A stretch of 64,000 bases of DNA from Mucilaginibacter terrigena (GTDB lineage Bacteria; Bacteroidota; Bacteroidia; Sphingobacteriales; Sphingobacteriaceae), in assembly GCF_004168255.1 (NCBI RefSeq), contig NZ_SEWG01000005.1:248001-312000 (forward strand), read 5' to 3'. The notes beneath the pieces were generated by a model that saw nothing but the letters and a program-made list of their open reading frames with translations, ran no database searches and was not told the origin of the DNA. Positions 41,327 through 48,693 of the stretch are shown here, piece by piece (the first letter of the stretch is position 1; the number at the start of each line of letters is the position of its first letter). The position numbers and the translations under genes were made by a program.

Positions 41327-41902
41327 CTACACCACCTTTATCCCATACTTGGTCAGCAAACCTTCCAGGCCTGTCATCGCGAAAATGGCTTTTTTGAGGA
41401 TATTCAACTCCGGGTCGAGGATGTAATTATAAGCGGTGGTAAAGTTTACGGAGGTAAGATCGGTACGGTTAAAAACGGCATCCAGCAGGTCGCATTCGTC
41501 AAATACGGATCCTGTTAAATTGGTCTGGGTAAAACTTACTTCTTTTAATGATGATCTTTTAAATTTAGTCTTTACCATTTTCTTCCCGGCGAAGGATGCA
41601 TAATCCAGTATGCAGCCATCAAAACCAACACCAAACAAAAAATCCTCGCATTTGCTAAAGTTTACACCCATGATCTTGCAGCCCTTAAACACTACATCGT
41701 TTATGGTCGATGCGTCAAAATTAGCCATCGAAAGGTTACATTCCTCAAAAGTACATTCCAAAAATTTGCAGCGGGTAAAGGTGCTGCTGCTAAGTTCGCA
41801 ATTGCGAAACGTGCAGCTTTGAAATTCCTTGTTGCGGGTGATGCCATCGGTAAGCACCAATTTCTCGAAGGTTTTATCGTCGTAAGCGGGCTGGTCAAAC
41901 AT
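41327..41902 (-). CDS. Pentapeptide-repeat protein
   Basis: A 191-residue protein built of A(D/N)LXX-like pentapeptides from about residue 20 to 155 (for instance CTFRNCELSSSTFTRCKFLE and FDECDLLDAVFNRTDLTSVNF), which should fold into a right-handed quadrilateral beta-helix. The size and the MFDQPAYDDKTFEKL start recall Qnr/McbG-type cytoplasmic proteins that mimic DNA and protect gyrase, but that function is not shown by the sequence. Monocistronic. Confidence 0.87.
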   Translation of the reverse strand: MFDQPAYDDKTFEKLVLTDGITRNKEFQSCTFRNCELSSSTFTRCKFLECTFEECNLSMANFDASTINDVVFKGCKIMGVNFSKCEDFLFGVGFDGCILDYASFAGKKMVKTKFKRSSLKEVSFTQTNLTGSVFDECDLLDAVFNRTDLTSVNFTTAYNYILDPELNILKKAIFAMTGLEGLLTKYGIKVV

Positions 41903-42001
41903 GTGGTAAAGTTAAGGATTTGCGGGGGCAGTAAATAATTTCCAGCAGCAGGGGTAAATTATATATGTTTACACCAAATCAACAAACAACATTCATCGTA
42001 T

Positions 42002-43162
42002 ATGAAGCATGTACCAAAAACAAAAAGCATGATAGTGCTTATACTGCTCATTGTGCTGCTGCTTGCTTCGTTACTTACCGTATTTAAAGCGCCCACCTAT
42101 CATTTATGGTTACTGGCTATCGCCGTGTCCGAGTTCCCGCTGATATTTATTGGTATTACAGGGGTATTGCTTATCGCGATAGTTTGGGTAGAGAAGTACC
42201 GGCTTACATCGGCAATTATTGGTGTGTTGGCTTTGTTGCTGTTTTCATCGCCTATCATCAGGGGTTACATAGTTGCATCCACTGTAAAGCAGGAATTTGC
42301 TGCTGTGTTTGGGCCGGGCAGCACTATTGTAAACGGTGATAATAACCAGCAGCCTTTCAGCTTTTTTAACCTGTTTAAAACATCCAACACAAAAGCAACA
42401 GATTATAAAACGTTAACCTACGGTAATGATACCGAGCAGACGCTTGATTTTTACCCGGCACGTTTTGCCGGTAGAAAGCCCTGCGTTGTAGTGGTACACG
42501 GCGGATCGTGGAGCAGCGGCGATAGCAACCAACTGCCCGAACTGAATAGCTATCTTGCAAATGCGGGTTACAATGTTGTCTCGATAAATTACCATTTGGC
42601 ACCTAAATATCAGGCACCGGTGGCGGTGAATGATGTAGTTGAAGCTTTTAACTACTTGCGCAAAAACGCGGAGAACCTAAATATTGATACCAATAACTTT
42701 GTGCTTTTGGGGCGTTCGGCGGGTGCGCAGATAGCGCTTTTATCCGCCTACAAGTACCCTCAAAAAGGCTTGAAAGGCGTGGTAGATTTTTACGGCCCCG
42801 CGGATATGGTTTGGGGCTACTCGATGCCGGCAAGCAAACTGGTGATGGATTCGCGCGCGGTGATGGAGCGGTACCTGGGAGGCACCTACAAGGGTGTACC
42901 CGATAATTACTTCGCCAGTTCGCCGATAGAATTTGTAAATAAACAAACCGTGCCCACCTTAATTATTCATGGTGATAACGATGTGCTGGTATCGCCCATC
43001 CATAGCTGTAAACTGGATGCGAAGCTTACTAAAACTGGGGTAAAACATTACTACCTGGATCTGCCCTGGGCAACCCACGGGTTCGATTACAACATTAACG
43101 GCCCGGGCGGGCAGCTATCTACCTACGTGGTAGAGCGGTTTATAAATATCGTTTGCAGGTAA
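42002..43162 (+). CDS. Membrane-anchored alpha/beta hydrolase (BD-FAE/carboxylesterase type)
   Basis: A 386-residue protein with three N-terminal hydrophobic segments (about 10-28, 33-58 and 68-87) before a hydrolase domain. The catalytic marks are the oxyanion HGGSWSSGD, nucleophile Ser in LGRSAGAQ, Asp in IHGDNDVLV and His in ATHGFDYN. Family members cleave acyl or feruloyl esters. Its stop codon ends exactly where the converging MsrP-like gene ends, with no base between, so the two genes share or lack a terminator. Confidence 0.87.
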   Translation: MKHVPKTKSMIVLILLIVLLLASLLTVFKAPTYHLWLLAIAVSEFPLIFIGITGVLLIAIVWVEKYRLTSAIIGVLALLLFSSPIIRGYIVASTVKQEFAAVFGPGSTIVNGDNNQQPFSFFNLFKTSNTKATDYKTLTYGNDTEQTLDFYPARFAGRKPCVVVVHGGSWSSGDSNQLPELNSYLANAGYNVVSINYHLAPKYQAPVAVNDVVEAFNYLRKNAENLNIDTNNFVLLGRSAGAQIALLSAYKYPQKGLKGVVDFYGPADMVWGYSMPASKLVMDSRAVMERYLGGTYKGVPDNYFASSPIEFVNKQTVPTLIIHGDNDVLVSPIHSCKLDAKLTKTGVKHYYLDLPWATHGFDYNINGPGGQLSTYVVERFINIVCR

Positions 43163-43948
43163 TTACAAACCCGAATAATAATCATATCCCTTTTCGGCCC
43201 AGTAATCGGGCGGGCGTTGGTTGCTGAAAGCCATGCTGCCAATGCGTTTTAAGTTTTTGATGCCATATTTTACCGGGATGATGAGCCGCAGCGGTTCGCC
43301 ATGTTTTGGGATAAGCGGCTTATCGTTCATCTCGTAGGCCAACAGCGTTTGCGGGTGCATAGCGCTGGGCATATCAATACCTACATAGTATTTTTTATCG
43401 GGCGTAGCCAGGCCAACATAATCAAGTTTAGCCTGGTCGGTAAGGTTAAAGTGCGTTATAAAATCGCTGAACTTTACGCCGCCCCAGTGCGAGATCTGGT
43501 TCCAGCCTTCCACACATTTAAAATCGAAGATCAGCTCTGTTTTGGGCAGGGCTTTGATCTGGTCCAGCGTGATGTTGAGTACTTCGCCCGATTGCTTTTT
43601 TACCTGTAATTGCCAGTCTTCTACGTCGATCATCGACTTTAGGCCTATGCCGCTGTTGTAACGTACCACTTTTGCGGCGCGTTCTTTAGGATAGGTTTTA
43701 ACCAGGTGGTTATTACTGAAAAAATTACGGAAGAAAAGCTCGGTTTTGTTTAGCGCACGGCGCAATGGCGCTTTGGCGCCGGCAGTAGCCGTACGGATCT
43801 CTTTCGGCGAGTTTTTAAGCCAACTCCAGCCGCCATATGCCACACCCGAGAGCACCGTGAACGTACCAAACGAGATGAACGTGCGCCGGTTTATTTGCTG
43901 CTCGATGGTGAGGGGTTTTTTAACCTTTTTTAGCTTGCTATTTTTCAT
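43163..43948 (-). CDS. MsrP/YedY-like molybdopterin-dependent oxidoreductase
   Basis: Start placed at ATG 43948, giving 261 residues and an 11-base overlap with the cytochrome gene. A twin-arginine segment (INRRTFISFG) precedes a hydrophobic stretch, so Tat export to the periplasm is likely. The SUOX-fold domain shows the molybdenum-ligand Cys145 in FDFKCVEGWNQISHWGG, then DYVGLATPDKKYYVGIDMPSAMHPQTLLAYEMN and PKHGEPLRLIIPVKYGIKNLKRI. E. coli MsrP reduces methionine sulfoxide in periplasmic proteins. Here it is the last gene of DUF1223 - cytochrome b - MsrP-like, whose promoter matches two others of the adjacent ECF sigma factor. Methionine sulfoxide as substrate is inferred. Confidence 0.87.
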   Translation of the reverse strand: MKNSKLKKVKKPLTIEQQINRRTFISFGTFTVLSGVAYGGWSWLKNSPKEIRTATAGAKAPLRRALNKTELFFRNFFSNNHLVKTYPKERAAKVVRYNSGIGLKSMIDVEDWQLQVKKQSGEVLNITLDQIKALPKTELIFDFKCVEGWNQISHWGGVKFSDFITHFNLTDQAKLDYVGLATPDKKYYVGIDMPSAMHPQTLLAYEMNDKPLIPKHGEPLRLIIPVKYGIKNLKRIGSMAFSNQRPPDYWAEKGYDYYSGL

Positions 43949-44636
43949 CAGCGGCAGGTTTAATAACAGGTTTTGGATTATCATTTACTACCTCGAAGCC
44001 GGTGATGACAGACTGGAAATTTCGCCACCCGGCAATTACTACCTGCACAACATGAATAATAAAGAAAAATACGTAGCCAATGGTGAGTACAAAATGTTCG
44101 ATACGTGCCGCGTGGTAACCGCCGCAAAGCCAGGTAATGGTATTAAACTGCACGGGCTTGTAAATAGCCAGCCCGGTGATAACCGAGCCGATACCCATAA
44201 TAATGATAGCCGTATAAGCGATGCGTTGCGCGGCATTATATTTTTTTTGCGGCGGAGCAATTTTGCGGATATGCAGATCGTGCAGCAGCACTTGCCAGGC
44301 CTCTTTAAATGAATTGCGTTTGGGCACCAGTTCGCGCCACTCTCCCGAGAAAATGGTGTACAGGATATACACTATTCCGTTAATGGTAAAGAACCACATA
44401 AACAAAAAGTGGAAGGCCATACCCTCGGCCAGGCGGCCGGGGATGTTAAAGGCATCATTAAACCATTTGGGGAAAAACCTGAAAAACGTATGCCCGAACA
44501 AGCCAAACGTGTAGGTATCATTGGCCCAGTAGATAAGCATCCCGCTCCATATCATAATGGTTAGAATGGGGAAGTTTACCCAATGTGTCCACCGCATGGC
44601 TAAGGAATGTTTCTGTTTAATGGTTTTCATGGGCAT
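43938..44636 (-). CDS. Cytochrome b (b561/Ni-Fe-hydrogenase-type) membrane subunit
   Basis: A 232-residue membrane protein with four helices and several candidate haem ligands: HSLAMRWTHWVNFPIL, GMAFHFLFMWFF, and RIEHFVLTIGYVFFFIIHVVQVV. It is of the thiosulfate-reductase/hydrogenase cytochrome b kind rather than true MsrQ, but it can play the same role: passing quinol electrons to the periplasmic molybdoenzyme encoded next (overlap 11 bases). The ATG overlaps the DUF1223 stop codon (TAATG), so translation is coupled. Confidence 0.88.
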   Translation of the reverse strand: MPMKTIKQKHSLAMRWTHWVNFPILTIMIWSGMLIYWANDTYTFGLFGHTFFRFFPKWFNDAFNIPGRLAEGMAFHFLFMWFFTINGIVYILYTIFSGEWRELVPKRNSFKEAWQVLLHDLHIRKIAPPQKKYNAAQRIAYTAIIIMGIGSVITGLAIYKPVQFNTITWLCGGYHAARIEHFVLTIGYVFFFIIHVVQVVIAGWRNFQSVITGFEVVNDNPKPVIKPAADEK

Positions 44637-45433
44637 TAATTACTTGCCGTGACAGTTGCGGTGAATGCGGCGCGTGTAGCGCCCGTAATTTCGCCGGTTG
44701 CATTGTTTTGTACAAATGCTATCAGCTCAAAGCCTGCTGCTGTAAAATTTCCGGGCAATTTGATATTGGTTTCGCCTTGTTTATGTTCACCTAACGGGAT
44801 GCCTTTAAGCTCATTCACGATCTGGATGTGCGACAGGGTGCGGCCGTTGTTCTCGCCGCTCTTTATATGGCTTACCGCATTTTTTTGAACAAGCGCCAAT
44901 TGCAGCGTAGTGTTGTCGGCAGCATTGGCGGCATTGTATTTTAAAACGGCGTTATGGCCGCTTACATTAACGTTGGTTAACGATACCGGGGTAACAGTTC
45001 CCTTGCCAAGGCCTGTGCGGATGGCATTATACAAAGACCCCTGTTCCGAGCCAACAAACTCGGTTTTGCCGTTTACAATGGCCTGCGGCGTATAAACGCC
45101 CTTAAGCTTTAACCAAACGGAATAAGCGCTTTGCCTGTGGCTAAATTCGGCTTTGCTGAATACATCTTTCCAGCCAAGGCGGTTCCAGTAATCAACGTGG
45201 TACGCTAAAATATAAACCGGTTTGCCGGCGCTTTCCTTTTGAATTTTGGCGATAAGCCCGTCGGCAGGGGGGCAGCTGGAGCAGCCTTCGGAGGTGAACA
45301 GTTCTACCACGGCAAAACCATCGCCGTTGGTAACAATTACCGGCTTTACCGTGCTTTTATTGATGAATGCTGCCGATGCCAATGCCATAACGGCAACTGC
45401 AAAGACAACGAATAGTATTTTTATATTTTTCAT
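44636..45433 (-). CDS. DUF1223-family secreted thioredoxin-fold protein
   Basis: A 265-residue exported protein (hydrophobic N-terminus ILFVVFAVAVMALASAAF). The DUF1223 marks AVVELFTSEGCSSCPPADGLI (Cys51 and Cys54 as CxxC), HVDYWNRLGWKDVFS, FSHRQSAYS and TPQAIVNGK are complete. Family members are predicted periplasmic thiol proteins of unknown reaction. First gene of the operon with cytochrome b and the MsrP-like enzyme. Its promoter (45459-45485) has the same elements as those of the sigma factor and the Met-rich peptide. Confidence 0.9.
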   Translation of the reverse strand: MKNIKILFVVFAVAVMALASAAFINKSTVKPVIVTNGDGFAVVELFTSEGCSSCPPADGLIAKIQKESAGKPVYILAYHVDYWNRLGWKDVFSKAEFSHRQSAYSVWLKLKGVYTPQAIVNGKTEFVGSEQGSLYNAIRTGLGKGTVTPVSLTNVNVSGHNAVLKYNAANAADNTTLQLALVQKNAVSHIKSGENNGRTLSHIQIVNELKGIPLGEHKQGETNIKLPGNFTAAGFELIAFVQNNATGEITGATRAAFTATVTASN

Positions 45434-45458
45434 GATGATGCTTGTTTTCGGGATATCA

Positions 45459-45485
45459 GTCGGCGGTGCGATAAAATCCTTACAA
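45459..45485 (-). promoter_or_regulatory. ECF-type promoter A (DUF1223-cytb-MsrP operon)
   Basis: On the minus strand TTGTAAGG (45485-45478), exactly 15 bases, then CGAC (45462-45459), followed about 26 bases on by the DUF1223 ATG. The same -35/-10 pair with the same spacer occurs at 45574-45600 and 46487-46513. Confidence 0.75.
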
Positions 45486-45573
45486 GAAAATATACATTTA
45501 AAACGGGTTGTTTTAAATATACGTAAATAGGCATATTGAGGATTAAGTTTTTTTAGAGGATATTAAAAACAAG

Positions 45574-45600
45574 TTGTAAGGATTTAAATCCCCAAGCGAC
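45574..45600 (+). promoter_or_regulatory. ECF-type promoter B (sigma/anti-sigma operon)
   Basis: TTGTAAGG (45574-45581), 15 bases, CGAC (45597-45600). It ends only four bases before ATG 45605, so transcription would begin within that codon region; the next ATG at 45617 is the more likely start of the sigma gene. Implies autoregulation. Confidence 0.75.
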
Positions 45601-45616
45601 TAACATGCGTTTTACT

Positions 45617-46204
45617 ATGGATAATAAAGAAATAATTGCCGAACGAACGCAGCTTAAACCACAAGGGTGGGTTAACGCCCATGCCGATTATTTATACGCT
45701 TACACCATTACACGGGTAAATAATGAAGAGCAAGCCCGCGACCTGGTGCAGGAAACCTTTTTAGCCGCGCTGGAAGGTATGCACAAGTTTGAAGGCAAAA
45801 GCTCGGAACGTACCTGGCTTACGGCTATACTACGGAACAAGATCATCGATACCTATCGCAAAAAAACAAAGGGGCTTAAAACACTAAGCATAAACGATGC
45901 CTACGCGGGCGAAACTGAGTTTTTTTGGAACGAAGAAGGCCACTGGCACCAGGAACATTGGCCCGCGCACTTCGGTATTGACCATATCGACCCATTGGCT
46001 GCAAAGGAGTTTAACCACATATTGCAGAAGTGCATGCAAAAGCTGCCGGCGCTTTGGCTATCGGTATTTACCATGAAGCATATGGATGATGAAACAACCG
46101 ATACAGTTTGCGCCGAGTTAAAAATAACCGCCTCAAACTTTTGGGTAATTATACACCGGGCTAAGTTAAACATGAGGGCCTGCCTTCAAAAAAACTGGAT
46201 GTAA
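45617..46204 (+). CDS. ECF-type RNA polymerase sigma factor
   Basis: The frame is open from ATG 45605, but ATG 45617 (MDNKEIIAERTQL) is chosen because the promoter's -10 box lies at 45597-45600. The 195-residue protein has sigma region 2 (HADYLYAYTITRVNNEEQARDLVQETFLAAL, RTWLTAILRNKIIDTYRKK) and region 4 (LQKCMQKLPALWLSVFTMKHMDDETTDTVCAELKITASNFWVIIHRAKLNMRACL). It is co-transcribed with a zinc-type anti-sigma-like protein. The three TTGTAAGG-N15-CGAC promoters around it are its likely targets. Confidence 0.92.
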   Translation: MDNKEIIAERTQLKPQGWVNAHADYLYAYTITRVNNEEQARDLVQETFLAALEGMHKFEGKSSERTWLTAILRNKIIDTYRKKTKGLKTLSINDAYAGETEFFWNEEGHWHQEHWPAHFGIDHIDPLAAKEFNHILQKCMQKLPALWLSVFTMKHMDDETTDTVCAELKITASNFWVIIHRAKLNMRACLQKNWM

Positions 46205-46205
46205 T

Positions 46206-46481
46206 ATGAACAAGCTTACAAAAATACTTTACAACTGCCGCAAGGCCACCTTTATGATCGAAAAGCGGATGGTGCAGCCATTGAGTTTTCAGGAAAATAT
46301 AGAGCTACGCCTACATTTGGTTACCTGTGGCGTATGCCGCTTGTATATTAAGCAAAGCCATAAAATCGATCTGATGGTAAAACAGATCCTTAAAAGCCCG
46401 CCGCCGGCCAACATCCGCCTTGACGATGATTTTAAAAAGGAATTAAAGCAGCGGATAGAAAAAGAATTGAATAAAAGTTAA
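46206..46481 (+). CDS. Zinc-type anti-sigma-like protein
   Basis: A 91-residue cytoplasmic protein with the HxxxCxxC zinc anti-sigma motif (His37, Cys41, Cys44 in LRLHLVTCGVC) and helical ends. It has no membrane helix, so it resembles soluble, redox-sensitive anti-sigma factors in which cysteine oxidation frees the sigma factor. Its ATG is one base after the sigma stop codon, so the two are tightly coupled. The fit to an oxidant-sensing switch agrees with the other genes of the locus. Confidence 0.85.
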   Translation: MNKLTKILYNCRKATFMIEKRMVQPLSFQENIELRLHLVTCGVCRLYIKQSHKIDLMVKQILKSPPPANIRLDDDFKKELKQRIEKELNKS

Positions 46482-46486
46482 ACCAT

Positions 46487-46513
46487 TTGTAAGGTTTGTT
46501 AATTAGAAGCGAC
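46487..46513 (+). promoter_or_regulatory. ECF-type promoter C (Met-rich peptide gene)
   Basis: TTGTAAGG (46487-46494), 15 bases, CGAC (46510-46513), six bases after the anti-sigma stop. It shares AAG before CGAC with promoter B. Its own promoter lets the peptide be made in excess of the sigma operon. Confidence 0.75.
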
Positions 46514-46542
46514 AAAGCCGGCAAATTAAAAAACTTAAAAAA

Positions 46543-46797
46543 ATGAAAACGTACAACAAATCAGTTTTAAAAGGTGCCCTTATAGCCGGCGCCATCGCGT
46601 TATGCTTTAGCCTTAACCTTAGCGCAGGTGTCACCAAACATTCTTCACCGTCGCTTACTGCCGTTAGCGATACCGGCAAAATGAAAAAGATGGATAAAAT
46701 GAAAAAGAAGGATATGAAGATGAAAAAGAAAAAGATGGAAAAATCGAAAATGGAACCATCAAAAATGGAAGAGGATAAAATGGGCAGTAAAATGTAA
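46543..46797 (+). CDS. Secreted Lys/Met-rich peptide (MXKDX-repeat, MrpX-like)
   Basis: An 84-residue protein with a signal peptide (about 1-28, LCFSLNLSAG). The last 38 residues hold 10 methionines (47, 50, 53, 58, 60, 65, 70, 75, 80, 84), with Lys and Glu/Asp between them and a late five-residue rhythm (SKM EPSKM EEDKM). Such MXKDX-type peptides occur beside ECF sigma factors and YedY genes; Azospira MrpX is a known example that absorbs hypochlorite through methionine oxidation. Here promoter C, the sigma/anti-sigma pair and the divergent MsrP-like operon give the same set of parts. Ends at a terminator (46829-46857). Confidence 0.85.
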   Translation: MKTYNKSVLKGALIAGAIALCFSLNLSAGVTKHSSPSLTAVSDTGKMKKMDKMKKKDMKMKKKKMEKSKMEPSKMEEDKMGSKM

Positions 46798-46828
46798 TTC
46801 CCCTTTGGCTTAGTTTTGTGTTGAAGAC

Positions 46829-46857
46829 GGGGGTTGTGAATGGCCCCCTCTTTTTTT
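46829..46857 (+). terminator. Terminator of the Met-rich peptide gene
   Basis: Stem GGGGG / CCCCC closed by G-T pairs, then seven T. Confidence 0.8.
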
Positions 46858-46875
46858 ACCTATTGATTTTAAAAA

Positions 46876-47454
46876 ATGAAAAAATTTATTGCAGCAGCTA
46901 TAGCGTTGGCGTTTTCGGTACAGCTTATGGCGCAAACAGGGTTAAAAAAGGGCGATACAGCCCCGGTATTTGTAGCTAAGGATAATTCGGGTAAAACGAT
47001 TGACCTGAAAGCCGTGCTTAGATCGGGCAAATCGGTGGTGCTGTTTTTCTACCGCGGCCAATGGTGCCCATATTGCAACAGGCAAATGCAGCATATCCAG
47101 GATTCGTTACAACTACTGACCGGTAAAAACGCCTATGTAGTTGGTGTAACGCCCGAAGCTGTTGAAAATATTGATAAAACCATCGCTAAAACAAAAGCCA
47201 CCTATTCTATTGTACAGGATAAGAGCTACAGTATTATGAAAAGTTATGGCGTAAACTATGTTATGGACGCGGCTACCGTTATCAAGTACAAAGGGTATGG
47301 GCTTGATATGGCCAAGGCAAACGGCAATACCGACAATGTATTACCCGTACCGGCAACTTATGTAATAAACAGCGACGGCAAAATTGCATTTGTGCATTTT
47401 GATAAAGACTATAGCAGGCGCGCGTCGGTAAAAGATATTTTGGCGGTGCTTTAA
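46876..47454 (+). CDS. Secreted AhpC/TSA-type peroxiredoxin-like protein
   Basis: A 192-residue exported protein (signal 1-20, QLMAQ) with a thioredoxin-fold redoxin domain. The catalytic region is FFYRGQWCPYCNRQM with Cys64 and Cys67, followed by the redoxin strings YVVGVTPEAVENIDKTIAK and VPATYVINSDGKIAFVHFDKDYSRR. Likely reduces peroxides or works as a disulfide reductase in the periplasm. It lies just after the Met-rich gene but behind a terminator, and no TTGTAAGG promoter precedes it. Its product fits the oxidative-stress theme. Confidence 0.87.
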   Translation: MKKFIAAAIALAFSVQLMAQTGLKKGDTAPVFVAKDNSGKTIDLKAVLRSGKSVVLFFYRGQWCPYCNRQMQHIQDSLQLLTGKNAYVVGVTPEAVENIDKTIAKTKATYSIVQDKSYSIMKSYGVNYVMDAATVIKYKGYGLDMAKANGNTDNVLPVPATYVINSDGKIAFVHFDKDYSRRASVKDILAVL

Positions 47455-47479
47455 TTAAATGGCACTTATTTATTAATTT

Positions 47480-47513
47480 GCCCGGGGCTGCTAATGTGGC
47501 CCCGGGCTTTTTA
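47480..47513 (+). terminator. Terminator of the peroxiredoxin-like gene
   Basis: GC-rich 9-bp stem GCCCGGGGC / GCCCCGGGC with a 10-base loop and T-rich end. It ends eight bases before the next ATG. Confidence 0.85.
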
Positions 47514-47521
47514 TTACTATT

Positions 47522-48031
47522 ATGAAAAAAATATTACTTCTTCTTTTACTATGCTCCGGTGCGGCCATGGCGCAGGAAAAAAACCAGCAAACCCAAAAAT
47601 TTGCCATCACCGGCGAGGTGGAAAAGGAATCGGTCATTACCCTCGACTCGCTGAAGCAATATACCATAAGCCCTATCGGCGATATCAAAGTGACCGACCA
47701 TACCGGCGCATTCAAGCACAAGGATGATGAACTGAAGGGCGTTTTGCTTAAAGATGTATTATCGCATACCAAATTTAAAACCACCAGCCCCAAATTACTG
47801 AGCCGTTTTTACTTTGTTTGCACCGGGGTAGATGGCTATAAAGTGGTGTATTCGTGGAATGAATTGTATAACACCGCCGTGGGCGACCATGTGTACATCA
47901 TTATGGAAAAGAACGGCATCAAGGCCGATAAAATGCCCGAAAGTATCCAAATGACATCCGCTACTGATTTTAAAACCGGCCGCAGGTATTTGCATAATCT
48001 GGATAAAATAGTGGTAGGGCAGGTGCAGTAA
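47522..48031 (+). CDS. Small secreted SUOX-fold (molybdopterin-binding-like) protein
   Basis: A 169-residue exported protein (signal 1-17, GAAMAQ). The domain (FAITGEVEKESVITLDSLKQYT, LKGVLLKDVLSH, FVCTGVDGYKVVYSWNELYN and the end DKIVVGQVQ) is that of short stand-alone oxidoreductase molybdopterin-binding proteins. The Cys in FVCTGVDGY is not in the usual CVEGW context, so catalysis is doubtful and cofactor binding may be lost. It faces modABC across a strong hairpin (48042-48070), which supports a molybdenum link. Confidence 0.75.
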   Translation: MKKILLLLLLCSGAAMAQEKNQQTQKFAITGEVEKESVITLDSLKQYTISPIGDIKVTDHTGAFKHKDDELKGVLLKDVLSHTKFKTTSPKLLSRFYFVCTGVDGYKVVYSWNELYNTAVGDHVYIIMEKNGIKADKMPESIQMTSATDFKTGRRYLHNLDKIVVGQVQ

Positions 48032-48041
48032 ATGCGATCAG

Positions 48042-48070
48042 ATTTGACAACTTTTTAAAAGTTGTCAAAT
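48042..48070. terminator. Hairpin between the SUOX-fold gene and modC
   Basis: A perfect 14-bp stem ATTTGACAACTTTT / AAAAGTTGTCAAAT with a minimal loop. It lies between two converging genes and probably ends both transcripts, although the T runs are short. Confidence 0.65.
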
Positions 48071-48075
48071 CTATA

Positions 48076-48693
48076 TCACCCTATTTCCAACTCATCCCCT
48101 GTAACCCCATCCAATTCCTGCGGGTTGTGGCTTACAATTAGCGTTGTTGCGCCAAGTTCGGTAAATATTATTTGCAGGTCTTTTATCAGTGCCGATTTCA
48201 TTTTGAGATCAAGCGCCGAAAAGGGCTCGTCCATCAGGATCAATTTTGGTTTAATGGCCAATGCCCGCAATATGGCCAGCCGCTGTTGCTGCCCTCCGGA
48301 TAGATGGTTGGGTTTGTGACCGGTAAAGTTATCCAGTCCGCCTGTTTTCAAAAGCCGGGTTATCCATTCTGCATCATTGGTAGCGTATTCCAGGTGTTGT
48401 TTCACCGTCATGTTGGGGAACAGGGCATAATCCTGAAAAACAAAGCCAACCCTGCGCTGCTGTGGACTTAGGTCGATATTTTGTGCGGCCTCAAACCAAC
48501 TAATACTGTTTGCTTTTATGCTGCCGCTATCCGGCGTAATTAAACCCGCAATCATTTTCAACAGGGTTGTTTTACCCGCGCCGGATGGGCCCGTAATGCG
48601 GGTGATACTGCCGGGGACAAATACCTTTTTTATCCGTAGCATTTGCAGCCCGTTATGCGCCTTTAGCTTTTTTTCAATGTCAACTGCTATCAT
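48076..48693 (-). CDS. modC: Molybdate ABC transporter ATPase (short form)
   Basis: A 205-residue ABC ATPase: Walker A GPSGAGKTT, Q-loop FVFQDYALFPNMTV, signature LSGGQQQR, Walker B LILMDEPFSALD, H-loop IVSHN. It powers molybdate uptake. Typical ModC is about 350 residues with a C-terminal Mop/TOBE domain; this one ends straight after the ATPase core, so that sensing domain is absent. Its ATG overlaps the modB stop by 4 bases. Confidence 0.9.
   Translation of the reverse strand: MIAVDIEKKLKAHNGLQMLRIKKVFVPGSITRITGPSGAGKTTLLKMIAGLITPDSGSIKANSISWFEAAQNIDLSPQQRRVGFVFQDYALFPNMTVKQHLEYATNDAEWITRLLKTGGLDNFTGHKPNHLSGGQQQRLAILRALAIKPKLILMDEPFSALDLKMKSALIKDLQIIFTELGATTLIVSHNPQELDGVTGDELEIG

Noticed and set aside
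45605-45616. Upstream ATG as start of the ECF sigma gene
   Set aside because: It is four bases after the -10 box of the predicted promoter, so the transcript would hardly include it; ATG 45617 is preferred.
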